DNA of 11,162 bases from Polynucleobacter meluiroseus (GTDB lineage: Bacteria; Pseudomonadota; Gammaproteobacteria; Burkholderiales; Burkholderiaceae), in assembly GCA_945867755.1 (NCBI GenBank), contig CAMBJN010000034.1:1-11162 (forward strand). The letters run 5' to 3'. Below the pieces are notes generated by a model. It saw nothing but the letters and a program-made list of their open reading frames with translations, did no database searches and was not told where the DNA came from. Every line of letters begins with the position of its first letter. Within the stretch, counting starts at the first letter, position 1. This document shows, piece by piece, positions 1 through 7,471 of the stretch. Position numbers and translations under genes: made by a program.

Positions 1-2649
1 TTTAAAGCGTTTTAATGAATCCAATTCGCCAGTCCAAACTACCACGTTGTTACGCAATAAGCGTGCGCGTGATGATCGCTTAACAATACCCTCAAGGACC
101 ATACAACCTGCAACAGAACCAACTTTAGACACTTGAATTACTTGACGGATTTCAACCAAGCCAGTGATTTCTTCTCTCTTTTCTGGGGTCAACATGCCGC
201 TCATGGCAGCTTTTACTTCATCAACCGCATCGTAAATGATGTTGTAGTAACGAATGTCAACGCCATTGGCTTCTGCCAACTTACGGGCCAATGCATCAGC
301 ACGAGAATTAAATCCAATCACCACAGCTTTGGAAGCCACGGCCAAGTTGATGTCAGTTTCAGTGATACCACCAACTGCTGCATGAACAATCACAACCTTC
401 ACTTCTGCTGTTGAAAGCTTTTGCAATGACTGTGACAAAGCTTCCTGAGAGCCCTGAACATCCGCCTTGATGATGATTGGCAAGTTCTTAGACTCAACGC
501 TGCCTTCACCCATGTTTTCAAACATGCTTTCAAGTTTCACGGCTTGCTGTCTCGCTAACTTCACATCGCGGAACTTACCTTGACGGAACAAAGCAATTTC
601 ACGCGCTTTGCGTTCGTCAGAAACTGCGATAACTTCTTCGCCCGCTGCCGGAACTTCTGATAGACCTTGAATCTCAACAGGGATTGATGGGCCCGCCTCA
701 TTACAAGGCTTACCGTTTTCATCCAACATGGCGCGAACACGGCCAAAAGATGAGCCTGCCAAGATCATGTCGCCACGACGCAAAGTGCCTGATTGAACCA
801 AAATAGTTGCAACCGGTCCCTTACCTTTATCAAGGCGAGCTTCAATCACAAGACCCTTCGCTGCAGCTTCTTTCGGAGCTTTTAGCTCAAGAACTTCAGC
901 TTGTAATAAAACGTTTTCTAAAAGCTCATCGATACCTGTGCCAGCTTTAGCAGACACATGAATGAATGGTGAATCACCACCGTACTCTTCAGGAACAACA
1001 CCTTCAGCAACCAATTCTTGCTTTACGCGATCAGGATTAGCATCTGGTTTATCAATTTTGTTGATTGCGACAACCATCGGAACGCCGGCAGCCTTCGCAT
1101 GTGCGATCGCCTCTTTGGTTTGCGGCATCACGCCGTCATCTGCAGCCACCACCAAAATAACAATATCAGTCGCTTGGGCACCACGTGCACGCATCGCCGT
1201 AAAGGCTTCATGACCTGGGGTATCCAAGAACGTGATCATGCCGCGCTGAGTTTCTACGTGGTAAGCACCGATATGTTGTGTAATGCCACCCGCTTCACCT
1301 GATGCAACCTTGGCACGGCGAATACAGTCCAACAAAGATGTTTTACCGTGGTCAACGTGACCCATCACAGTCACTACCGGTGGTCTTGTGATCAACTCAG
1401 CATCATGTGCTTCTGTTGATAAATCAGTATCTGGCTCATCCAATTTGGCAGTAAAAGCTTTATGACCCATCTCTTCAACGATGATCATTGCTGTGTCTTG
1501 ATCTAGGACTTGGTTGATGGTAACCATCTGACCCATGCCCATGAGCAATTTGATCACTTCTGCAGCCTTCACCGACATCTTGTGAGCTAATTCTGCAACC
1601 GTGATTGTTTCTGGAATATGAACATCCCTTATCACCGGCTCAGTTGGCTCAACAAAGTTAGTTGGCGCATCGGAGGCTTGCTGTTGATTTTTTCTCCTAC
1701 CACCACCCGTGCGCCAGTTGCCTGATCCACCGGTTGTATCTCCACGAGTTTTCAATCCACCTGCACGCTTTTTGCCGTCTTCTTGCCAAGTCGAAGATGA
1801 CTCAGTTGATTTAATAGTCTTGGTGCCTGGTTTGGCTTTGTCTTTTTTCTTTTCATCGGCACCCTCAGCCTTGACTGGCTTATGAAGCGTGCCCTTCTTT
1901 TCCTCTTCGGGTGGTTTGGCTGCCTTAAGAACTCTGGCAGGGGCATTCATCATGTCTCGGATTGCTAAGGCTTCAGCTTCAGCCTTGGCACGACGCACAC
2001 GAATGTTTTCCAATTCATCATCACGAACTTTGGCAGCTGCAGTTGCTGCTACCTTTTCTTTTTCTTCAGATTCAGCTTTAGCTTGGGCTTCCGCAGGACT
2101 TGTTTTATCTTTTTTGCTGGCCTTCGCTGCTTTTGTTTTTGCTTCAACTTTTTCTGAGTCTTCGCGAGCTTTGCGATCAATCTCGGCTTGCATGTCAGCT
2201 TCTTGACGAGCTAATAATTCCGCTTGGCGCTTGGCTTCAGCTTCTCTTTTTGCTAGCTCAGCATCATCCAAAATGCCGATAGGAGTAACTTCAGCCAAAA
2301 CTGTTGCGGGCTTCTCAATCTCTGGAGCTGGCTCATCTTTAGCAGATTCATCACGCTTGACTAATACGCGCTTTTTACGAACCTCAACTTGCACTGTGCG
2401 AGTTTTACCAGCAGAGTCTGCTTGACGAATCTCAGTGGTTTCACGTTTGGTTAGGGTAATTTTTTTGCGTGCAGTTGTATCCGAGCCATGAGCCACTTGT
2501 AAGTGCTCAAGCAATTTCGTTTTATCTTTTTCAGTCAGCTTGTCTTCCGCTGCTGTTTTATTAATTCCGGCAGCCTGAAGCTGCTCCAGCAATGCTGCTG
2601 GAGTGCGCTTCAGTTCTTTTGCCAAATCTTCTACGGTCGTGGTCGCCAT
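1..2649 (-). CDS. infB: Translation initiation factor IF-2 (3' end cut off by window edge)
   Basis: IF-2 is the GTPase that brings initiator fMet-tRNA to the 30S subunit and promotes 50S joining. The reading frame is open for 883 codons from the ATG to the window edge, and I estimate that only about 35-40 C-terminal residues are missing. An IF2_N domain lies at about residues 1-52. A long Lys/Glu/Ala-rich, probably helical region follows to about 330, then a second IF2_N-like domain at about 345-400. The GTPase motifs are all present: GHVDHGKT at 430-437, DTPGH at 476-480, NKID at 530-533 and SAK near 565. Their spacing of 46 and 100 residues from the first motif matches E. coli IF-2. An AGGGG ribosome binding site sits 6 bases before the ATG. 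It is the third gene of rimP-nusA-infB, 16 bases after nusA. Identity is certain. Confidence 0.98.
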   Translation of the reverse strand, partial: MATTTVEDLAKELKRTPAALLEQLQAAGINKTAAEDKLTEKDKTKLLEHLQVAHGSDTTARKKITLTKRETTEIRQADSAGKTRTVQVEVRKKRVLVKRDESAKDEPAPEIEKPATVLAEVTPIGILDDAELAKREAEAKRQAELLARQEADMQAEIDRKAREDSEKVEAKTKAAKASKKDKTSPAEAQAKAESEEKEKVAATAAAKVRDDELENIRVRRAKAEAEALAIRDMMNAPARVLKAAKPPEEEKKGTLHKPVKAEGADEKKKDKAKPGTKTIKSTESSSTWQEDGKKRAGGLKTRGDTTGGSGNWRTGGGRRKNQQQASDAPTNFVEPTEPVIRDVHIPETITVAELAHKMSVKAAEVIKLLMGMGQMVTINQVLDQDTAMIIVEEMGHKAFTAKLDEPDTDLSTEAHDAELITRPPVVTVMGHVDHGKTSLLDCIRRAKVASGEAGGITQHIGAYHVETQRGMITFLDTPGHEAFTAMRARGAQATDIVILVVAADDGVMPQTKEAIAHAKAAGVPMVVAINKIDKPDANPDRVKQELVAEGVVPEEYGGDSPFIHVSAKAGTGIDELLENVLLQAEVLELKAPKEAAAKGLVIEARLDKGKGPVATILVQSGTLRRGDMILAGSSFGRVRAMLDENGKPCNEAGPSIPVEIQGLSEVPAAGEEVIAVSDERKAREIALFRQGKFRDVKLARQQAVKLESMFENMGEGSVESKNLPIIIKADVQGSQEALSQSLQKLSTAEVKVVIVHAAVGGITETDINLAVASKAVVIGFNSRADALARKLAEANGVDIRYYNIIYDAVDEVKAAMSGMLTPEKREEITGLVEIRQVIQVSKVGSVAGCMVLEGIVKRSSRARLLRNNVVVWTGELDSLKRFK
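2584..2603 (-). other. Perfect 8-bp inverted repeat in the early infB coding region
   Basis: CTCCAGCA and TGCTGGAG are separated by four bases, so the mRNA can form an 8-bp, GC-rich hairpin starting about 46 bases downstream of the infB start codon. It encodes part of the first IF2_N helix (around PAALLEQ). It may simply follow from the codons used for that conserved helix. No U-run follows, so it is not a terminator. Confidence 0.5.
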
Positions 2650-2665
2650 GCGAACCCCTTATGAA

Positions 2666-4141
2666 TCAGTTAAACCAGTGTGCACGAGCTTTCATGATGA
2701 GAGCTTTTGCGTCTTCTTCGTTGATGCCAGTCATTTCGACTAACTCATCAACAGCCAATTCCGCTAGGTCATCACGGGTATGGACATTACCTTCTGCCAA
2801 TTTGGCAACAAGATTCGTAGTCATACCTTCTAAGCTACGTAAATCTTGCGATACCTCTTCAACACGCTCTTCTTTTGCCAACTCCATCGTTAACAACGAG
2901 TCACGTGCGCGAGTACGCAATTCATTCACCGTATCTTCATCGAATGCATCGATTTCTAGCATTTCTGATAAAGGCACGTAAGCAACTTCCTCCAAACTAT
3001 TGAAGCCTTCTTCAATCAAAATGTCAGCAACTTCTTGATCCACGTCCAATTTTTCCATGAACAAAGCGCGCACTTTTCCTGATTCCTCTTCAGTTTTCTG
3101 AGCAGACTCTTCAGAAGTCATGATGTTGATATGCCAGCCAGTTAACTCACTGGCTAAGCGAACGTTTTGACCGCTGCGGCCAATGGCAATCGCCAAGTTC
3201 TCTTCATCAACAACCACATCCATGGCATGCTTCTCTTCGTCCACCATGATTGATTGAACTTGAGCAGGTGCCAAAGCACCAATCACGAATTGCGCTGGAT
3301 CTTCAGACCACAAAACAATATCAACGGCTTCGCCAGCAACTTCATTACGAACTGCTGTGACGCGTGTACCACGCACACCCACACACGTACCAATTGGGTC
3401 AATGCGCTTGTCGTGTGCAACCACAGCAATCTTTGCACGAATGCCAGGATCACGAGCGGCGCCCTTGATCTCTAATAAACCTTGATCCATCTCAGGAACT
3501 TCATTCTCAAATAATTTGATCAAGAAATCAGGGGCTGTTCTTGAAAGTTCAATCTGTGGGCCGCGGGCCTCACGATCCACTTTCAAAATAAAACCGCGCA
3601 CGCGGTCACCGCTGCGCAAGTTTTCTTTTGGAATCATTTGGTCGCGACGCAATAAAGCTTCCACGCGACCAGATTCAATGATCAAACCATTTTTATCGGC
3701 ACGCTTCACAGTGCCCGTCATGACGTTTTCGCCACGCTCTAAATAGTCATTCAAAATCTGCTCACGCTCAGCGTCACGAATGCGCTGCAAGATCACTTGC
3801 TTCGCTGTTTGTGCGCCAATACGGCCAAAAGTCACAGACTCAACCTGTTCTTCAATGAAATCACCGATTTCAATGTCAGAAATTTGTTCTTTCGCTTCAA
3901 ATGAAAGAATCTCTTTGTCTGGCTCTTGCAGACCAGCTTCATCTGGCACAACCAACCAACGACGATAAGTTTCATATTCACCAGTGTCGCGATCAATGGC
4001 AACACGAATATCCACGTCTTCATTGAAGCGTTTTTTACTTGCAGAGGCCAAGGCCATCTCAAGTGCTTCGAATACGATATCTCGTTCAACGTTTTTCTCG
4101 CGTGCTAAAGCGTCAGCTAGCATGAGGACTTCACGACTCAT
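2666..4141 (-). CDS. nusA: Transcription termination/antitermination factor NusA
   Basis: NusA binds RNA polymerase and nascent RNA and controls pausing, intrinsic termination and antitermination. At 491 residues it has the full proteobacterial layout. The N-terminal polymerase-binding domain covers about 1-125 and the S1 RNA-binding domain about 135-200. KH1 runs from about 201 to 277 with its GVRG loop at 255-258. KH2 runs from about 280 to 345 with GRSG at 321-324. Two C-terminal acidic helix-hairpin repeats lie at about 365-415 and 440-490, as in E. coli-type NusA and unlike the shorter Gram-positive form. The start codon overlaps the rimP stop (ATGA), and AAGGA lies about 8 bases upstream inside rimP, implying translational coupling. 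In E. coli NusA regulates its own operon; the leader structure upstream of rimP offers a place for similar control here, which is inference. Confidence 0.98.
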   Translation of the reverse strand: MSREVLMLADALAREKNVERDIVFEALEMALASASKKRFNEDVDIRVAIDRDTGEYETYRRWLVVPDEAGLQEPDKEILSFEAKEQISDIEIGDFIEEQVESVTFGRIGAQTAKQVILQRIRDAEREQILNDYLERGENVMTGTVKRADKNGLIIESGRVEALLRRDQMIPKENLRSGDRVRGFILKVDREARGPQIELSRTAPDFLIKLFENEVPEMDQGLLEIKGAARDPGIRAKIAVVAHDKRIDPIGTCVGVRGTRVTAVRNEVAGEAVDIVLWSEDPAQFVIGALAPAQVQSIMVDEEKHAMDVVVDEENLAIAIGRSGQNVRLASELTGWHINIMTSEESAQKTEEESGKVRALFMEKLDVDQEVADILIEEGFNSLEEVAYVPLSEMLEIDAFDEDTVNELRTRARDSLLTMELAKEERVEEVSQDLRSLEGMTTNLVAKLAEGNVHTRDDLAELAVDELVEMTGINEEDAKALIMKARAHWFN

Positions 4142-4632
4142 GATTTTCTTCCTTTGAAATCAACTACGGGAACCAACCGAGTTTTTTCAACCTCGGCCAG
4201 AGTAAATTCAAACATTGCCTCGCTGCCATCTGTGTTTTTAATTAACAGACCCAACTTGGCATCAACAGAATCAGCGTCACCACTGATCAAACCCTGCAAA
4301 ACACCTACATAGTTCTTTCGGCCAGCATGTGCAACGCGTAATTTGATGTTTGCTTCCAAACCCATAAATCGAATATGGTCAGCAACAGTCTTTACAGGTC
4401 GATCCAAGCCTGGTGAAGAAACTTCTAATCGCTCATAGTTAACGTTATCTACAGGCAAGCTGTAATTCAGATGACGACTCACTTTTTCACAATCAGTAAT
4501 ATCGATTGAGCGCTCATAATCAACGTTTTCAATCGTGACACGCAACAAGCCACGGCCTTCTCGCTCGATATCAACGAGTAGGTAACCTAGGCTCTTTAGA
4601 GCATCAGCAATCAAAACTTGTTCGTTCGCCAT
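4138..4632 (-). CDS. rimP: Ribosome maturation factor RimP
   Basis: RimP is a 30S assembly factor needed for efficient maturation of the small subunit. The 164-residue protein has the expected two parts. The N-terminal alpha/beta domain includes GYLLVDIE near 16-23 and a GRGLLRV strand near 26-32. The family hallmark EVSSPGLDRPV lies at about 70-80. A C-terminal Sm-like barrel follows from about 90. It is the first gene of the operon and overlaps nusA by 4 bases. The ATG is the only good start: an in-frame TAG lies two codons upstream. No convincing Shine-Dalgarno sequence sits at the usual distance; the nearest purine-rich stretch (GGTGAAAG) is about 15-20 bases away and directly abuts the terminator U-run. 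Translation of rimP may therefore depend on leader folding, which is inference. Confidence 0.96.
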   Translation of the reverse strand: MANEQVLIADALKSLGYLLVDIEREGRGLLRVTIENVDYERSIDITDCEKVSRHLNYSLPVDNVNYERLEVSSPGLDRPVKTVADHIRFMGLEANIKLRVAHAGRKNYVGVLQGLISGDADSVDAKLGLLIKNTDGSEAMFEFTLAEVEKTRLVPVVDFKGRKS

Positions 4633-4655
4633 CGACTATTACGTTTTCTTTCACC

Positions 4656-4680
4656 AAAAAAAAATGGGCATATAGCCCAT
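4656..4680 (-). terminator. Intrinsic terminator in the rimP leader (candidate attenuator)
   Basis: On the minus strand ATGGGC, a 5-base loop and GCCCAT are followed by a run of nine T. This is a textbook intrinsic terminator shape with a modest 6-bp stem. It lies about 64 bases downstream of the predicted rimP transcription start and about 24 bases before the rimP ATG. It therefore cannot be only the end of scpB-rluB, because it also stands in the path of rimP-nusA-infB transcripts. It may serve both roles. Confidence 0.8.
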
Positions 4681-4697
4681 ATTCCTAAACAAAAAGA

Positions 4698-4733
4698 ACA
4701 TGCCCGACCTACGTTGAACGCAACTTTAGCCGG
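4698..4733 (-). promoter_or_regulatory. Leader RNA stem-loop with candidate antiterminator segment
   Basis: In the minus-strand RNA, CCGGC (4733-4729) can pair with GUCGG (4708-4704). This encloses an inner stem, GUUG with CAAC (4724-4721 with 4716-4713), capped by CGUU. The overlapping segment GGGCAUGU (4705-4698) is complementary, with one G-U pair, to AUAUGCCC (4673-4666) in the downstream terminator. The upstream stem and the GGGCAUGU/terminator pairing share bases, so they are mutually exclusive. This is the logic of an attenuator. The pairings were found by eye and no free energies were calculated. Confidence 0.45.
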
Positions 4734-4750
4734 AACTACAAAACAGTTTA

Positions 4751-4779
4751 ATTATATAAGAACTAGCCTGTACTGCCAA
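4751..4779 (-). promoter_or_regulatory. Sigma-70 promoter of rimP-nusA-infB
   Basis: On the minus strand TTGGCA (4779-4774) is followed after exactly 17 bases by TATAAT (4756-4751), a perfect -10 and a 4-of-6 or better -35. Transcription should start near 4744, giving a leader of about 110 nt before rimP. It is the best promoter in the window and lies in the only spacer (174 bases) between rluB and rimP. Confidence 0.8.
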
Positions 4780-4789
4780 GGGATATCCC
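4780..4789. promoter_or_regulatory. Perfect palindrome GGGATATCCC abutting the rimP -35
   Basis: This 10-base perfect palindrome ends at the base next to the -35 hexamer, occupying about -36 to -45 relative to the predicted start. That is a usual place for an activator or repressor site. I do not recognise a regulator for it. A chance palindrome is possible. Confidence 0.35.
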
Positions 4790-4806
4790 CTAGCTTTTCT
4801 TACAAT

Positions 4807-6708
4807 TTAACTGGGTTTTGAGAATTTTTTACCAAATTTACCCCCAGGTTTGCCACCTGAAGAGCGATTTTGGACCTGACCTGAGCGAGAACCGCCCTGG
4901 CCTGGGCCTTTTTTCCCATATTTTTGACCAGAACGAGGTTTATCAGCTCCGCTACCAAATGCACTACCATGGTGCACTCCAGCTTGACTATCCTCATCGC
5001 GACGCTGTCCAAAACCCCCTGAGCGAGCGCCTTGACCTGGTTTTCCTTGGCCAGGCCTACTACCTTGACCCGGTTTACCTCTTCCACCACTATTACTACT
5101 GCCCTTATGTCTGCCACCACGATCATCCGCATGGCCTTGAGCAAAGCGGTTGGTGTTTGATGCCTGTCTTAATGCGTCCTTAGATCCCCAGTATGAAACT
5201 GAAGTTTGCATTGGATCAGGTTGACCGCCACTGTGTTCACGTGGGGCGTGGTTACCACTCTCGCGGGGATCGCGACGTGATTTCTCACCCATGCCCTGAG
5301 GCACTTTCAAATCAGCCATTTTCATGAGTTGCACAATTTGATCGGAAGGAACTTCTTCCCAGCGACCGCGACGCAATCTTGGTGGCAAAACAAATAAACC
5401 ATAACGAGTTCGAATCAAACGAGACACAATGTGACCAACCGTCTCAAACATTCGACGAACTTCACGGTTGCGACCTTCTGTTAATGCCACGTGATACCAA
5501 CGGTTAGCCCCTTCTCCGCCGCCACTGGTCAAGCGCAAGAATTTAGCAACCCCGTCATCTAAATTGATACCGGTTTTTAAGAGTTTTTCTTGCTCCGGCT
5601 CTAAATCACCCAAAATACGCGCAGCGTACTCGCGCTCAACGCCATAGCGTGGGTGCATCAAGCGATTAGCTAATTCACCAGATGTTGTGAACAACAACAA
5701 GCCTTCGGTATTGAAGTCCAAACGACCCACTGCAATCCAACGACCTTGTTTGGCTTTTGGCAAGCGATCAAATACAGTTGGACGACCTTCAGGATCTGAT
5801 TGGCTAACAATTTCACCGGCCGGCTTGTGATAAAGAATCACGCGCGGCGGTTTTGTTTGAATCTTGCGATGAACCATCTTGCCATTAATTTTGACTTGAT
5901 CCGTTGGTCCAACGCGTTGGCCAATGTGAGCGGGCATACCGTTTACAGAAACGCGACCCTGAATGATCAGATCTTCCATGTCACGTCGCGAGCCCATACC
6001 AGCATCGGCAAGAACCTTGTGCAACTTAACAGTGTCTTCGTCAAACCCTTCTTCATCAACATCATCAAGATCAGACCAAACTTCATCACGCAAACTTAGT
6101 GGCAGTTCATCCACATTGGAAAAATGCAAACCAGGCATTAAGTCTTCTTCAGCTTGAGCTTCTTTTGTTTCTGATTCAGATGAATGTGACTCAGTCTCTA
6201 ACTCAGCCAATGTCTGAGCAACCATGTCATGTGTTACTTCAGTTTCAACTTCAGGCGTATCCAAGGTTGCGTCAAATTCACCTGATACAACCGATGCAAA
6301 TAAAGCTTGGCTTTCTTCGCTTGTTGGACTAGCTTTAGGTTCTTGATGGCGTGACGGATGATTTGCTTTATCACCTCTGTCACCGTTATTGCCTTTGTTT
6401 CTCGGACCTCTGGCAAATTTATCGCCACGATCACCCCTTGGATGACGCGGTCCGCGAGGAGGTCTTGTTGCTAACTCACCCTCTGCTGAAGGTTGCTCAT
6501 TCGTTCCCGTACCAGCACCTGCTTCAGTCACTTGATTTTCTCCTGCAGGCTGATCGCTAGCAGGTGTATTTTCATCTCGTGGGCGTCTGCCTCGACCTTT
6601 GTTGTAGGGGCTGCGTCCAGTTCTTTTTGGTCGAGTCTCGCTATTTTCACCAGCCTCTTGCCCATCCACTTTGGCGGGTTGTTCAGATTCAAATTCAGGA
6701 CTAGTCAT
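4807..6708 (-). CDS. rluB: 23S rRNA pseudouridine synthase RluB with long disordered tails
   Basis: A member of the RsuA/RluB/RluE/RluF family, which converts uridine to pseudouridine in rRNA; RluB acts on 23S helix 89-90 (U2605 in E. coli). An S4 RNA-binding domain lies at about 227-275 (VKLHKVLADAGMGSRR). The catalytic motif GRLDFNTEGLLLFT is at 328-341 with the presumed nucleophile Asp331, and the conserved EGRNREVRRMFE is at 411-422. The enzyme core ends near 465. At 633 residues the protein is over twice the length of E. coli RluB. About 220 N-terminal residues are Pro/Arg/Glu-rich, and about 165 C-terminal residues are Gly/Arg/Lys/Gln-rich with repeated PGQG units, both likely disordered. 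The ATG overlaps the end of scpB by 8 bases, so the genes are probably coupled. No strong ribosome binding site is visible. RluB is the best family choice; the exact target uridine is inferred. Confidence 0.93.
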   Translation of the reverse strand: MTSPEFESEQPAKVDGQEAGENSETRPKRTGRSPYNKGRGRRPRDENTPASDQPAGENQVTEAGAGTGTNEQPSAEGELATRPPRGPRHPRGDRGDKFARGPRNKGNNGDRGDKANHPSRHQEPKASPTSEESQALFASVVSGEFDATLDTPEVETEVTHDMVAQTLAELETESHSSESETKEAQAEEDLMPGLHFSNVDELPLSLRDEVWSDLDDVDEEGFDEDTVKLHKVLADAGMGSRRDMEDLIIQGRVSVNGMPAHIGQRVGPTDQVKINGKMVHRKIQTKPPRVILYHKPAGEIVSQSDPEGRPTVFDRLPKAKQGRWIAVGRLDFNTEGLLLFTTSGELANRLMHPRYGVEREYAARILGDLEPEQEKLLKTGINLDDGVAKFLRLTSGGGEGANRWYHVALTEGRNREVRRMFETVGHIVSRLIRTRYGLFVLPPRLRRGRWEEVPSDQIVQLMKMADLKVPQGMGEKSRRDPRESGNHAPREHSGGQPDPMQTSVSYWGSKDALRQASNTNRFAQGHADDRGGRHKGSSNSGGRGKPGQGSRPGQGKPGQGARSGGFGQRRDEDSQAGVHHGSAFGSGADKPRSGQKYGKKGPGQGGSRSGQVQNRSSGGKPGGKFGKKFSKPS

Positions 6709-7360
6709 TAGTTTTTTCGTTATTGTTTAGTGCATCGATTGCTGCAGTTGATGTTGATACTTGATCACTTGATGTGTCAGCCACATCAGTCACATCAGGA
6801 GCACCTTCAAACTCCATCACTCGCTGAGCCACAGATTCAGCTTGAGCTGAGGCATCATCGAGCATGGGTAATTCTTGTAAAGTAGTCAAACTTAAATCAT
6901 TTAAAAATTGGCGTGTTGTAGCAAATAAACCAGGGCGTCCAACTGTTTCTTTGTGCCCCACCACTTCAATCCAACCGCGGTCCTCTAACTGTTTCACCAC
7001 ATTAGAGCTCACCGCCACACCGCGAATCTCTTCAATTTCACCTCTCGTCACCGGCTGACGATAAGCGATGATGGCCAAAGTTTCCATCACGGCTCTTGAA
7101 TATTTTGGTGGCTTCTCAGGCGTCAAACGATCTAAATACTCACGCATGTTTAAGCGACTCTGAAAGCGCCAGCCAGTCGCAAGCTCTAAAAGCTCCATGC
7201 CCTTATCTGACCAATCTTCCTGAATCTGAGACAAAGCCACACTCAGCTCTCCTGCAGAAAGTTCTTCTAAGAACAAACGACGTAAGTCGTTCATTGTCAT
7301 GGGTTCATCAGCACATAAAAGTGCAGTTTCAAGCACCAGCTTGAGCTGTTCAGGAGTCAT
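6701..7360 (-). CDS. scpB: Segregation and condensation protein B
   Basis: ScpB is the winged-helix kite subunit that joins ScpA and SMC in the bacterial condensin-like complex for chromosome segregation. The 219-residue protein carries the two winged-helix domains of the family. The most diagnostic stretches are the second-domain segment around YSRAVMETLAIIAYRQPVTR (87-106) with EIRGV (111-115), and GRPGLFATT (141-149). Beyond about 168 the tail is acidic, Ser/Thr/Ala-rich and probably disordered. scpA is not adjacent: the upstream neighbour is a membrane protein gene 111 bases away. It overlaps rluB by 8 bases. The ATG has no clear Shine-Dalgarno sequence; the upstream bases are A/T-rich. 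Confidence 0.95.
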   Translation of the reverse strand: MTPEQLKLVLETALLCADEPMTMNDLRRLFLEELSAGELSVALSQIQEDWSDKGMELLELATGWRFQSRLNMREYLDRLTPEKPPKYSRAVMETLAIIAYRQPVTRGEIEEIRGVAVSSNVVKQLEDRGWIEVVGHKETVGRPGLFATTRQFLNDLSLTTLQELPMLDDASAQAESVAQRVMEFEGAPDVTDVADTSSDQVSTSTAAIDALNNNEKTND

Positions 7361-7380
7361 AAATTTAAAAAGGGAATCTG

Positions 7381-7410
7381 TTTATATTTGGGTTAAGGAT
7401 GTCTGGCCAA
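7381..7410 (-). promoter_or_regulatory. Candidate promoter of scpB-rluB
   Basis: On the minus strand TTGGCC (7410-7405) and TATAAA (7386-7381) are separated by 18 bases, 4-of-6 and 5-of-6 matches to the sigma-70 hexamers. The predicted start near 7374 leaves a leader of only about 13 bases before the scpB ATG, consistent with the absent ribosome binding site. The rest of this 111-base spacer shows no convincing terminator for the upstream gene. Confidence 0.45.
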
Positions 7411-7471
7411 TAGATACCAGAAATCTAATCTTTTTTATTTAACCATCTAGGTCGCTATTGTAATTCAAACT

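Noticed and set aside
133..414. 93-codon plus-strand frame at the left edge
   Set aside because: It is antisense to the conserved C-terminal half of IF-2 and has no ribosome binding site or recognisable domain.
1889..2206. Ser/Ala/Phe-rich open frame antisense to the infB linker
   Set aside because: It is the complement of the Lys/Glu/Ala-rich IF-2 linker, whose codon bias keeps the opposite strand open.
4633..4806. Possible tRNA upstream of rimP, as metY is in E. coli
   Set aside because: No cloverleaf, TTCGA-type T-loop or acceptor stem can be drawn; the spacer is explained by promoter, leader and terminator.
7411..7440. Plus-strand 5-bp hairpin followed by a T-run, terminator-like
   Set aside because: The stem TAGAT/ATCTA is short and A/T-rich, and no plus-strand gene lies upstream to terminate.
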